Source: Rhodococcus sp. W8901 (GTDB taxonomy: Bacteria; Actinomycetota; Actinomycetes; Mycobacteriales; Mycobacteriaceae). From it: a stretch of DNA of 64,000 bases. This document shows positions 7,777-15,856 of this stretch, piece by piece; position 1 is the first letter of the stretch, and every line of letters begins with the position of its first letter. Made by a program: the position numbers and the translations under genes. The notes under the pieces are model-generated. The model did not search any database, was not told the origin of the DNA, and saw only the letters and a list, made by a program, of their open reading frames with translations. The stretch is from contig NZ_CP054690.1 in assembly GCF_013348805.1 (NCBI RefSeq), positions 558,001 through 622,000 of the forward strand, in the 5' to 3' direction.

Positions 7777-9321
7777 CTAGGCGAGGGCGCGCAGCGCCAG
7801 ATCGCGCAACTCGTGCTTCTTGACCTTGCCGGTCGCCAGGCGCGGCAACCGCTCGCAGAACTCGATGGTCTTCGGAACCTTGTAGCCCGCCATGTGGGTT
7901 CGGACGTACTCGCGCAGCCGCTCGGCGGTCACGTCGTCGGCGGGAACCCCCGGATCGAGTTCGACCACCGCGTGGACGTATTCGCCCATCTCGGGGTCGG
8001 GAAGCCCGAAGACCGCGACGTCGGACACCTCGGGGTGGGCCGACAGGCACGACTCGATCTCGGCGGGACAGATGTTCACGCCCCCGGAGATGATCATGAA
8101 CGACTTGCGGTCGGTGAGGAACAGGTAGCCGTCCGCGTCGAGGTAGCCGACGTCGCCGACGGTGGACCACTGCGCGTGGTCGGGATGCCGGGAGTCGGCC
8201 TTCTTGTAGGTGTCATTGTGGTACTCGAACGGCACGACGTCGCGCTCGAAGTAGACGGTGCCGATCTCGCCGTCCGGGAGCGGGCTGCCGGCCTCGTCGC
8301 AGATGTGCGGGACGCCGAGCACCGCGCGGCCCACCGAACCGGGGCGGTCGAGCCATTCCTGTGCGGTGATGAACGTGATGCCCATTCCCTCGGTGCCCGA
8401 GTACAACTCGCACACGATCGGCCCCACCCAGTCGATCATCTGATGCTTCACCGCGGGAGGGCACGGGGCGGCCGCGTGCAGGACGTTCTGCAGCGTCGAC
8501 AGGTCGAAGCTCTCCCGTTCCGCGGCGGGCAGTTTCAGGAGTCGGACGAACATCGTCGGCACCACCTGCGTGTGCGTGACGGAGTACTGCTCGATCGCGG
8601 CGAGGAAGTCCCTGGCGTCGAAGCGCTCCATGAGGACCACCGTCGCGCCCAGCGCCTGCGCGCCGACCGACCACTGCAGCGCCGCCGAGTGGTACATCGG
8701 TGCCGGCACCAGGTAGGTGGAGGTCTCGCCCATCCCGAGCAGGCTGCTCGCGAAGTGGCCGGCGCCCATGCCGCGCGGGTCGTCGATGTCCATACCCGTC
8801 AACGGCCGTCGAATGCCCTTGGGGCGACCGGTTGTTCCCGACGAATAGAGCATCATGTCGCCGCGGGGCTGCTCCGCGAGCGGGACCGGATCGAACCGTG
8901 CCATCGCGGCCTCGTACGCCTCGAACCCGTCGACGGTGCCGTCCATCATGAACCGGTGCGGCGTGTCGGTCAGTTCGGGGAGGACCGCGACCGCGAGGTC
9001 GGTCATGCGTGTCGTCGTCACCAGCACCTTCGCCCGGCAGTCGTTGACGATGTAGGCGGCCTCGTCCGCTGTGAGATGCCGGTTCACGGCCGTGATGTAG
9101 AGCCCGGATCGGACTGCCGCCCAGTACACCTCGAAGTATCGCGGGTGGTTCTCGGCGAGGATCGCGACGTGGTCTCCTTTGCGGAGTCCGAGCGCAAACC
9201 ACTGCTGCGCCAGTCGGTTCGAACGGTCCTCGAGCTCTCGATACGTTACCGTCTCGCCGGTGGCGGCCATGACGACCGCCGGCCGGTCGGGCGAGGTCGC
9301 TGCGTAGACGCCGGGATACAT
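7777..9321 (-). CDS. Acyl-CoA synthetase / AMP-dependent ligase (FadD4-like)
   Basis: A 514-residue ANL-superfamily ligase that activates a carboxylic acid to its CoA thioester through an acyl-adenylate. The P-loop MLYSSGTTGRPKG lies at 157-169, an ELYSGTEGMG motif (A5) in the middle, the hinge YLFLTDRKSFMIISGG near 405, and the catalytic lysine in the C-terminal GKVKKHELRD. Length is normal. The ATG at 9321 has TAGGAGG about 11 nt upstream. Overall similarity is to M. tuberculosis FadD4-type enzymes; the acyl substrate is not predictable. It follows the broken EamA gene on the same strand, separated by a small hairpin, so it has its own transcription or depends on read-through. Confidence 0.88.
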   Translation of the reverse strand: MYPGVYAATSPDRPAVVMAATGETVTYRELEDRSNRLAQQWFALGLRKGDHVAILAENHPRYFEVYWAAVRSGLYITAVNRHLTADEAAYIVNDCRAKVLVTTTRMTDLAVAVLPELTDTPHRFMMDGTVDGFEAYEAAMARFDPVPLAEQPRGDMMLYSSGTTGRPKGIRRPLTGMDIDDPRGMGAGHFASSLLGMGETSTYLVPAPMYHSAALQWSVGAQALGATVVLMERFDARDFLAAIEQYSVTHTQVVPTMFVRLLKLPAAERESFDLSTLQNVLHAAAPCPPAVKHQMIDWVGPIVCELYSGTEGMGITFITAQEWLDRPGSVGRAVLGVPHICDEAGSPLPDGEIGTVYFERDVVPFEYHNDTYKKADSRHPDHAQWSTVGDVGYLDADGYLFLTDRKSFMIISGGVNICPAEIESCLSAHPEVSDVAVFGLPDPEMGEYVHAVVELDPGVPADDVTAERLREYVRTHMAGYKVPKTIEFCERLPRLATGKVKKHELRDLALRALA

Positions 9322-9411
9322 GAAGTCGAGCCTCCTAGCTGTTGTGGCCTGAGAGGAGTCCCGGGCCCGATCTGCCTTGCCCGCCGAAACGGCGGAACCA
9401 GGGGTTGCGCT

Positions 9412-9432
9412 GGAGGCGCCATTGTCGCCTCC
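9412..9432 (-). terminator. Small hairpin between EamA gene and acyl-CoA synthetase
   Basis: A 7-bp stem (GGAGGCG / CGCCTCC, 7-nt loop) lies 5-25 bp past the stop codon of the EamA gene in its direction of transcription. It is a modest terminator candidate. Confidence 0.4.
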
Positions 9433-9436
9433 GTCA

Positions 9437-10400
9437 CTACTGCGTGTGCCGAATCTCGCTCAGTGGGAACGCTTTCCGCGAAACGCCCGGTCGAATCGAG
9501 ACGAACCAGGCCGCCCCGATCACCATGGTGCAGCCGACGAGCTGCGGGAGCGTGGGGCGCTCTCCGAGCACGACCATCGCGGCTGCGATCGCGAGAACCG
9601 GTTGGAGCAGCAGCAGGGTGGCGCCGACCTCGGGTGCCAGTCGGGGCAGCGACCGGCCGAGCATGATCCAGCCCAGGAACTGCGCCGACAATGCCAGGGC
9701 GAGCAGCCAACCGAACGCACTCCACCCGGGGGCGAGATCGACCGGACCCCACAGTGATCCGGCGGCCGAGCCGACCACGCCCGCCGCGGCCGTCGAGACG
9801 AGGACCTGGGCGGCGGCGGTCTCGGCGGAACCGGATCGGCCGACGATGAAGATGTAGCCTGCGTACGCGACGCCGGACAGCAGCGCGAGGAGCGCTCCCC
9901 ACGCCAGGTCCGGGCCCGTGGACGCGCCGTCGCTCAGTCCGGCGGCGAGTGCGATGCCGGCGAACAACACCGGGGCGGACACGACGAACCGCATCGGAAT
10001 GCGCGTCCGGAAGATCAGGAACGAGAACAGCGGGACCACGACCACCTGGACGTTCACGAGGACGGTGGAGATACCGGCTCCGATCAGCAGGATGGACTGC
10101 GACCACAGTGCGAAGTCGACACCGAGCAGGGAGCCGGCGACGGCGTAGCGGGCGACGGCGCGGCGGGACAATCCGTGTCCGGCCCGGTGCTCGCGCAGCC
10201 GCGAGGAAGGCGAGTGGCGGCAGCGCGAGCAGGCATCGGTAGAACACGGCCGTCGCGGGGGCCACGTCCGCGAGGCGGATGAGTACGGCCGTCAGCGAGA
10301 TGCAGCGGGCTCCCCAGACGGCGACGGCGCGCGGGTCGCGGAACCCGCCGAACACGGGGCCGGCGGCCGGGCGGGCGGTGGGGAAACGAACGGTACGCAC
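9437..10400 (-). pseudogene. EamA/DMT-family transporter, frameshifted
   Basis: An inner-membrane drug/metabolite exporter of the EamA type, about 320 residues if whole, split between two reading frames. The N-terminal part (GARCISLTAVLIRLADVAPA, then LLALPPLAFLAA) is read from about 10400 to about 10200. The remainder, starting GHGLSRRAVARYAVAG and covering eight further membrane segments to ISIRP-like end residues, is in another frame down to 9437. Around 10190-10201 the sequence GCTGCGCGAG reads through in both frames if two bases (one CG of a CGCGCG run) are restored, or one removed. Start is taken as the GTG at 10400; a TTG at 10436 is also open. It diverges from a LysR regulator that probably controls it. 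Either a recent mutation or a base-calling error in a CG repeat. Confidence 0.8.
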
Positions 10401-10436
10401 TTCTGAGATTCTGCGTTCGACCTGCGGAAACGGCAA

Positions 10437-10454
10437 GTAAGAAGTTCTTCTTAC
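10437..10454. promoter_or_regulatory. Perfect dyad operator in LysR/EamA divergent region
   Basis: GTAAGAAGTTCTTCTTAC is a perfect 8-bp inverted repeat with a 2-bp centre, AT-rich against the local GC background, placed 21 bp before the LysR start and 37 bp before the preferred EamA start. Its position between the divergent pair suggests an operator for the LysR protein or overlap with a promoter. Confidence 0.6.
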
Positions 10455-10474
10455 GATTCGGTAGTGTTTCTGCC

Positions 10475-11341
10475 GTGTTGAACCTCGATCGAGTACGAGC
10501 GCTGTGCGCCGTGGCGCAGGCGGGGTCGGTGGCCGCGGCCGGCCGGATCCTGCATGTCACGCCCTCCGGGGTGTCCCAGCAGCTTGCCAAACTCGAACGC
10601 GAGGTCGGTGCGGTCCTGCTCGAGCCGGCGGGGCGCGGGGTGCGGCTGACGCCGGCCGGTGAACTCCTCGCCCGTCGCGGCGAGGAGTTGCCGTCCCACG
10701 CCTCCGGGATCGAGGCCGAGATCGCGGCGATGCGCAGTGAGGTCGTCGGCCCGATCCGGTTCGGGGCGTTCGTCACCGCGTCACGGCTCGTGCTTCCGGG
10801 CGCGGTGACGTTCCTGCTGTCCCGGTACCACGTCCACGTGACGGTCACCGAGGCCGAAACCGAGGTCACACTCGAGTCCGTCAGCCGGGGCCGGATCGAC
10901 ATCGGTGTCGTCGACAGTTGGGAATCGGCGCCCGTCGAGATCCCGACGGAGCTGGAATCGCGACTGATCCACCGCGACACCGCCGATGTCGCCCTCCCCG
11001 CGGATCATCCGTTCGCGCGCAGCGCCGTGGTTCCGTTGTCGGCGCTGTCGGCAATGCCGTGGGTGGCATGGGGCTCGGGGACCGCCTTCCACGCGTGGCT
11101 CGTGCGGACGCTGCGGCGGCAGGGTTTCGAGCCCCGGGTCGACTTCGAGGCGTCCGACATCTCGACGCACCTCGCCTTTGCCGCCGCCGGACTCGCGGCG
11201 GCGCTGGTGCCCCGTCTGGCGGTGGACCGGCCGCCCGCCGGGGTGGCGCTCGTGGCCACCGAACCCCGCCTCCACCGCGACATCTACGCGGTGGAGGCGG
11301 CGTTCGGGAGCGGGGAAGCTCAGGACTCGCGCAGTGAGTGA
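10475..11341 (+). CDS. LysR-family transcriptional regulator
   Basis: A 288-residue LysR-type regulator with an N-terminal winged helix-turn-helix (residues 1-60; AQAGSVAAAGRILHVTPSGVSQQLAKLE) and a C-terminal effector domain. GTG at 10475 is chosen since the family begins at LNLDRVRALCAVAQ. It diverges from the EamA transporter gene over a 74-bp region that contains a perfect dyad, the common layout of ArgP/LysG-like regulators controlling an exporter. This makes a metabolite-export role plausible but does not name the metabolite. Its 3' end overlaps the convergent MpaB-family gene by 22 bp. Confidence 0.88.
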   Translation: MLNLDRVRALCAVAQAGSVAAAGRILHVTPSGVSQQLAKLEREVGAVLLEPAGRGVRLTPAGELLARRGEELPSHASGIEAEIAAMRSEVVGPIRFGAFVTASRLVLPGAVTFLLSRYHVHVTVTEAETEVTLESVSRGRIDIGVVDSWESAPVEIPTELESRLIHRDTADVALPADHPFARSAVVPLSALSAMPWVAWGSGTAFHAWLVRTLRRQGFEPRVDFEASDISTHLAFAAAGLAAALVPRLAVDRPPAGVALVATEPRLHRDIYAVEAAFGSGEAQDSRSE

Positions 11342-12264
11342 TCCTGCTCGACCCCCAGGTCCCGCGGGCAGTAGCCCACCGGATACCCGGGGTAGGTGCG
11401 GTTCCGCGGATCGTGCGCCGACGCCGACGCCCGCCGCTTCGGGAGCAGGCGCACCACCGCCGACCTGGAACGCAGCCCCGCCTCGGCGGCTGCCCGCACC
11501 CGGGGTGAGCCCTTGGGGAATCCGAACGCGGTACTCATGCGGTGGTCGATCAGCGCGTAGACGGCCGCCGCGACGGGGCGGGCCAGGGCCTTCGGGTACC
11601 ACGACTGGAACAGGCCGAGCGTGTACGTACCGATCCGGTGGTTGTCCTCGCTGTAGACGAAGTGCTCGCGCTCGTAGTCCATCTTGAAGCGCTGGAAATC
11701 CTGATACGAGTCGGGAATGTCCTTGATTCCCATGCGGATTCCCACCTGACGGTAGAAGTGGAACGACGCCAGGCGCTCGTGCGGATGCAGCCGACGCCAG
11801 CCGTACCGGTCGATCCAGTCGATCGGGTCGTACACGAACGTCGACAGCACGTACAGCATGTCGTCGTTCGAGATCGTGTAGCGGCCGTGCATGCGGTTGA
11901 TGTTCCGCAGCGACTCCCGCCCCCTCGGCGAGTCGTAGCCGTGCTCGATGAGTTCGGCCATCAGCAGCGCGGTGTCGTCGTAACGCTTCTGCGGCCGGTT
12001 CTCGAATTCGCCCGTGCGGGCGAGGAGTTCGGAGATCGTCGGAACGCAGTACGTCCGGAACAGCGCGAACTCGAGGGAACGTTGGTAGTCCCACGGGAAT
12101 TCGTAGCCCGCCGTGATCCGCAGGATGTCCTGGTGCCGGGTCGCTGGATCGAGTTGCTCGATCACCTCGACCCACCCCATCCGGCCCGGACCGGGCCGCT
12201 GGTCGGGGTCGGGTGGAGGGAAGGTGCCGGCGCGGCGAGAGTTGGTGAGGCTCATCCCGGTCAC
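11320..12264 (-). CDS. MpaB-family (DUF2236) oxygenase-like protein, copy 1
   Basis: A 314-residue protein of the MpaB/DUF2236 family, which includes the haem-b latex-clearing protein Lcp that splits carbon-carbon double bonds with oxygen. Conserved-looking segments are KRYDDTALLMAELIEHG (about 95-111) and INRMHGRYTISNDDMLYVLS (about 125-144); the His in the latter is the likely haem ligand by analogy. It is the most diverged of the three copies in the window. The GTG at 12264 overlaps the aldehyde dehydrogenase stop by 4 nt (GTGA); an ATG at 12255 is the alternative. Coupling to an aldehyde dehydrogenase fits an enzyme that makes aldehydes, but the substrate is unknown and enzymatic activity is inferred. 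Confidence 0.75.
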   Translation of the reverse strand: MTGMSLTNSRRAGTFPPPDPDQRPGPGRMGWVEVIEQLDPATRHQDILRITAGYEFPWDYQRSLEFALFRTYCVPTISELLARTGEFENRPQKRYDDTALLMAELIEHGYDSPRGRESLRNINRMHGRYTISNDDMLYVLSTFVYDPIDWIDRYGWRRLHPHERLASFHFYRQVGIRMGIKDIPDSYQDFQRFKMDYEREHFVYSEDNHRIGTYTLGLFQSWYPKALARPVAAAVYALIDHRMSTAFGFPKGSPRVRAAAEAGLRSRSAVVRLLPKRRASASAHDPRNRTYPGYPVGYCPRDLGVEQDHSLRES

Positions 12265-13793
12265 CGACCGTGCCGGGCCTTGAGCATCCACGCGGAGATC
12301 TTCATGTCCCGCGCGGACCGCTCGAGGGTCAGCAGGTTCAGTGGGGCCGAGAACTTCTGGACGGTCACGGCCTTGGGTCGGCTGAACTCGCGGAGGCCGT
12401 CGGTGCCGTGGATGCGGCCGAACCCGGACTCCCCGATGCCGCCGAACGGCAGCGACGGGATGCCCGCGAACCCGAGGACCGAGTTCACCGACACCATGCC
12501 GGTGCGCAGGCGGTCCGCGATGTCCTTTCCGCGGGAACGGTTTCCGGTGAACACCGACGCACCGAGGCCGTAGGACGTGGCGTTGGCGCGCTCGATGCCC
12601 TCCTCGAGGTCGCGCACCTTGTTGACCACGACGGTGGGCCCGAACGTCTCCTCGCACACGGCCGACGAGGATTCCGGGACGTCGGTGAGGATCACCGGAT
12701 CGACGAATCGTTCGTGCACGGAGTCGATTCCGCCGATCACCGCGCGAGCGCCCTTGTCGAGGGCGTCGGCAATGTGGCCGCGTACGACGTCGACCTGGCG
12801 GGGCAGGGTCATCGGGCCGTACGTGTCCCCGTCCGTGCTGCCCGGACGGACGCGCTCGACCGCGGCGGTGAACTTGTCGAGGAACTGCCGGTACACCGGC
12901 TCGGCGACGTAGATGCGCTCGACGCCCGCGCACGTCTGGCCGGCATTGCCGAACGCGCCGAAGGCGGCGAACTCGACGGCCTTGTCCAGATCGGCATCCT
13001 CGGCGACCAGCATCGCGTCCTTGCCGCCGCACTCGGCCACCAAGGGGGTCAACGTCTCCGCGCACACCGCCATCACCTTGCGGGCGGTCGGGCCGGACCC
13101 GGTGAACGCGATCTTGTCGACCCCGGCCCGGCACAGGTCCGCGCCGGTGGCGCCCAGCCCCGTGATCACCTGCAGCACGGGCTGGGTCGGGGCGAGCGAG
13201 TTCCACTTGGCCTCGAGCCACTTGCCGACACCGGGGGTGAGCTCGCTGGGCTTGAACACGATCGCGTTGCCGGCGGCGAGGGCGTACGAGATCGAACCCA
13301 TCGGCGTGTACACGGGGTAGTTCCACGGGCCGATGACGCCGACGACGCCCATCGGCTTGTAGCCGAGGGTGGCCGACTGGTTGGCGCTGACCAGTCCCGA
13401 TGGCACCCGACGGGGCTTGAGGACCTTCTTGGCGTTGCGGGCGGCCCAGTCGAGATGCTCGACGGCGAGCATCACCTCGAGGAGCGCGTCGTCGTGCGGC
13501 TTGCCGGTCTCTGCGGACACGACCCTCGCGAGACCGTCGGCGTCCGAGGCGATCGCCTTCTTGAACTCGAGCAGCCAGTCGCGGCGTCCACGGAACCCCT
13601 GTGCTTCCCACCAGCGGGCCGCGCCGTGTGCTCGCTCGACGGCCGCGTGCACGTCGGCCGCGTTCGCGACGGGGTATTCGGCGAGCACCTGGCCGGTGCG
13701 GGGATCGAGGCTCTCGAACGCGGGTGCGTCGGTGGGGGATGGAGAAGCAGGTAAACCGGGTGCCGCGTCGCTCGAAGACAGTTCTCGGGTCAT
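12261..13793 (-). CDS. NAD(P)-dependent aldehyde dehydrogenase
   Basis: A 510-residue aldehyde dehydrogenase, which oxidises an aldehyde to the acid (here probably a fatty or succinic-semialdehyde-like substrate). The cofactor-binding GVIGPWNYP lies at 152-160, the general-base Glu254 in VAECGGKDA and the catalytic Cys288 in NAGQTCAG. The GMVSVNSV and PFGGIGESGFGR signatures near the C-terminus are present and length is normal. The ATG at 13793 has AGGA about 8 nt upstream. It is the first gene of an operon with MpaB copy 1 (4-nt overlap). It diverges from the acyl-CoA dehydrogenase gene across a 171-bp region with a strong palindrome, so both may share a regulator. Confidence 0.93.
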   Translation of the reverse strand: MTRELSSSDAAPGLPASPSPTDAPAFESLDPRTGQVLAEYPVANAADVHAAVERAHGAARWWEAQGFRGRRDWLLEFKKAIASDADGLARVVSAETGKPHDDALLEVMLAVEHLDWAARNAKKVLKPRRVPSGLVSANQSATLGYKPMGVVGVIGPWNYPVYTPMGSISYALAAGNAIVFKPSELTPGVGKWLEAKWNSLAPTQPVLQVITGLGATGADLCRAGVDKIAFTGSGPTARKVMAVCAETLTPLVAECGGKDAMLVAEDADLDKAVEFAAFGAFGNAGQTCAGVERIYVAEPVYRQFLDKFTAAVERVRPGSTDGDTYGPMTLPRQVDVVRGHIADALDKGARAVIGGIDSVHERFVDPVILTDVPESSSAVCEETFGPTVVVNKVRDLEEGIERANATSYGLGASVFTGNRSRGKDIADRLRTGMVSVNSVLGFAGIPSLPFGGIGESGFGRIHGTDGLREFSRPKAVTVQKFSAPLNLLTLERSARDMKISAWMLKARHGR

Positions 13794-13816
13794 GTCGGGC
13801 TTCCTCCAAGGGATCG

Positions 13817-13834
13817 CATCAAATATATTTGATG
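13817..13834. promoter_or_regulatory. 18-bp perfect AT-rich palindrome, likely operator
   Basis: CATCAAATATATTTGATG is a perfect palindrome and strikingly AT-rich in this GC-rich DNA. It lies 24 bp upstream of the aldehyde dehydrogenase start, in the control region shared with the divergent acyl-CoA dehydrogenase gene. Its TTGAT-like arms resemble MarR- or TetR-type operators; the cognate regulator is not known, the nearby GntR gene being one candidate. Confidence 0.65.
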
Positions 13835-13964
13835 TGATTTACTGTGGTGACGCTCACACTATTCGGCGCGGCCGGTGTGGACAACCCCCACGCGCGGCGT
13901 CCTCGCCCGGCCCGTACCGCACGGATCTCGGTTCACTCGATTCTTCGCAGGCAGGAGCACATCA

Positions 13965-15107
13965 ATGACGATCGACTTCACCGCCGAGCAACAGGATTTC
14001 GCGCAGGCAGTGGCCGCGTTCTGTCGCAAGGAATGCGGTACCCGTGAACAGCGTGACGCCCTCACCGGACGCGGCGAGCACAACCACAACCAGGACCTCT
14101 ACCTCAAGATGGCGGCGCTGGGGTGGCTCGGTGTCACGGTCCCCGAGGAGTACGGCGGATCCGCCGGCACCGCCGTCGACATGTGCATCCTGCTCGAGCA
14201 GGCCGCCCGCGGCATGGCGCCGATCGGCGGTATCGGGCCCACCCTCATCACCGGCGCCGCGTACGAGAAGTTCGGGACGCCCGCGCAGAAGGAGGCGGTG
14301 CTCGGGGGCATCGTCCGCGGGGCGTCCGAGTCGATCTCGATGTCCGAGCCCGAGGCCGGTTCCGACGTCGGCAACCTCAGCTGCCGGGCCGAGAAGGTGT
14401 CCGACGGCTGGCTGATCAACGGGCAGAAGACGTGGTGCTCCAACGCACACTTCGCCGAGAACATCCTGCTGGTGGCGCGCACCGATCGCAGCGGCTCCAA
14501 GCACGAGGGGCTCACGATGTTCCACCTGCCGGCGGACACCCCGGGACTGAAGATCAGCGGCATCGAGACGATGGGCGGCAAGGAGGTCAACGACCTGTAC
14601 CTCACCGATGTCCTGCTGCCCGACGACGCCGTGGTCGGCGAGGTGGGCCGCGGGTGGACGCAGTTGATGACCGGACTCAATATCGAACGGCTGATCCTCG
14701 GCGCCATGATGCTCGGCACGGCGCAGCGGGCGTTCGACGACGCGCTCGAATTCATCACGCAGCGAAAGCAGTTCGGCCGACCGGTAGGGACGTTCCAGGC
14801 GCTGCGGCACCGCATCGCGGACCTCGCCACCGAGATCGAGTGCACCCGGCTGCTGGTGTACAGCACGGCGCGGCTGATCGACGCGAACCCGACGAAGCTG
14901 TTCCCGCGCGAGGCGTCGATGGTGAAGCTCAAGGCCACCGAGACCGCGAAGAAGGTGGCGCTCGAGGGCATGCAGATGATGGGCGGCTACGGGTACGCCA
15001 CCGAGTTCGACATGGAGGGTCACGTTCGCAAGACGCTGGTGTCGTCGATCTACGGTGGCACCAACGAGATCCAGCGCGACATCATCGGCAAGACGTACGG
15101 GTTGTAG
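13965..15107 (+). CDS. Acyl-CoA dehydrogenase (FadE-like)
   Basis: A 380-residue flavoprotein that introduces the 2,3-double bond in acyl-CoA, the first step of beta-oxidation. Domain order is normal: N-terminal helical part, the beta-domain signature ISMSEPEAGSDVGNL near residue 125, and the C-terminal helical part with QRKQFGRPVGTFQALRHRIADL near 265. The segment where many family members carry the catalytic Glu (YEGT) reads IYGGTNEIQ, so that Glu is Gly here; many actinobacterial FadE proteins share this and may place the base elsewhere or work as heteromers. ATG at 13965 has AGGAG 8 nt upstream. It is 9 bp from the GntR gene, so they are co-transcribed. Confidence 0.92.
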   Translation: MTIDFTAEQQDFAQAVAAFCRKECGTREQRDALTGRGEHNHNQDLYLKMAALGWLGVTVPEEYGGSAGTAVDMCILLEQAARGMAPIGGIGPTLITGAAYEKFGTPAQKEAVLGGIVRGASESISMSEPEAGSDVGNLSCRAEKVSDGWLINGQKTWCSNAHFAENILLVARTDRSGSKHEGLTMFHLPADTPGLKISGIETMGGKEVNDLYLTDVLLPDDAVVGEVGRGWTQLMTGLNIERLILGAMMLGTAQRAFDDALEFITQRKQFGRPVGTFQALRHRIADLATEIECTRLLVYSTARLIDANPTKLFPREASMVKLKATETAKKVALEGMQMMGGYGYATEFDMEGHVRKTLVSSIYGGTNEIQRDIIGKTYGL

Positions 15108-15116
15108 GAGCCGATC

Positions 15117-15797
15117 GTGGTTGCACCGGTACGTCCGACGCGGCCGCTGCGTCGGACACAACTCTCCGACGACGTGGCGGCGCATCTGCGCGGCGCCGTG
15201 ATGTCGGGGCGATTGCGGCCCGGCGAGTTCGTGCGACTCGACGAGACCGCAGCCGAACTCGGGGTGAGCGTCACGCCGGTGCGCGAGGCCCTGCTGACCC
15301 TGCGCGGCGAGGGCATGGTCGAGTCGGTGCCCAACCGTGGCTACGTCGTCTCACGTCTGGCGCCGGAGGACGTGCACGACATCTTCTGGCTGCAGGGGCA
15401 GATCACCGTGGAGCTGGCGGTGCGTGCATCCAGGTCCGCGGGGACCGAGGACCTGACCCGGCTCGGGGAACTCAACGACGTGCTGCGTGACGCCGTGACA
15501 CTCGCGGACCCGGACCGGATCGCGGACGCGGAGTACGAGTTCCACCGCGAGCTGTGCCGCATCGCGGGCGGCCCGAAGCTGGCGTGGTTCCTGCTCAACG
15601 CCGCGCGGTACACGCCCTACCGGCTGTACGCGGCGGATCCGGCATGGGGTGAGCTGGCGGTGCGATCCCACACGAGTCTGATCGAGGCGATCCGTGTCCA
15701 CGATCGGGACGCGGTAGTGCGCCACACCCGCATCCAGTTCGACGATGCGGCCGAGCGGCTGGTCGCGCACCTGGGGCGAGCGGGGATCTGGACATGA
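15117..15797 (+). CDS. GntR-family regulator (FadR/FCD subfamily)
   Basis: A 226-residue GntR regulator. Residues 15-75 are the winged helix-turn-helix (LSDDVAAHLRGAVMSG, then ELGVSVTPVREALLTLRGEG) and residues 85-215 the all-helical FCD ligand-binding domain with acid/His positions (DADYEFH-like EYEFHRELCRIAG) typical of metal- or carboxylate-binding FadR-like proteins. GTG at 15117 is the start; the preceding gene stops 9 bp earlier. Sitting between a FadE and an MpaB-family gene it probably senses an acyl or carboxylic intermediate. M. tuberculosis Mce1R belongs to the same subfamily, so control of the mce locus 7 kb downstream is possible but unproven. Confidence 0.88.
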   Translation: MVAPVRPTRPLRRTQLSDDVAAHLRGAVMSGRLRPGEFVRLDETAAELGVSVTPVREALLTLRGEGMVESVPNRGYVVSRLAPEDVHDIFWLQGQITVELAVRASRSAGTEDLTRLGELNDVLRDAVTLADPDRIADAEYEFHRELCRIAGGPKLAWFLLNAARYTPYRLYAADPAWGELAVRSHTSLIEAIRVHDRDAVVRHTRIQFDDAAERLVAHLGRAGIWT

Positions 15798-15856
15798 CCG
15801 CCGGATCGAATCCGGTTGCTGTGGAGAGCAACTCGACTGGGAAGGGAGGCCATGCG

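Noticed and set aside
9437-10400. Programmed ribosomal frameshifting in the EamA gene
   Set aside because: No slippery heptamer or downstream structure of a known type is present, and EamA proteins are not known to use recoding. A simple indel explains the data.
11320-13809. A single 829-codon open frame on the minus strand covering the MpaB copy 1 gene and the aldehyde dehydrogenase
   Set aside because: Only its last part (below 12264) encodes a recognisable protein; the rest is antisense-type Arg-rich sequence in a frame offset from the real aldehyde dehydrogenase. Long open frames are expected by chance at this GC content.
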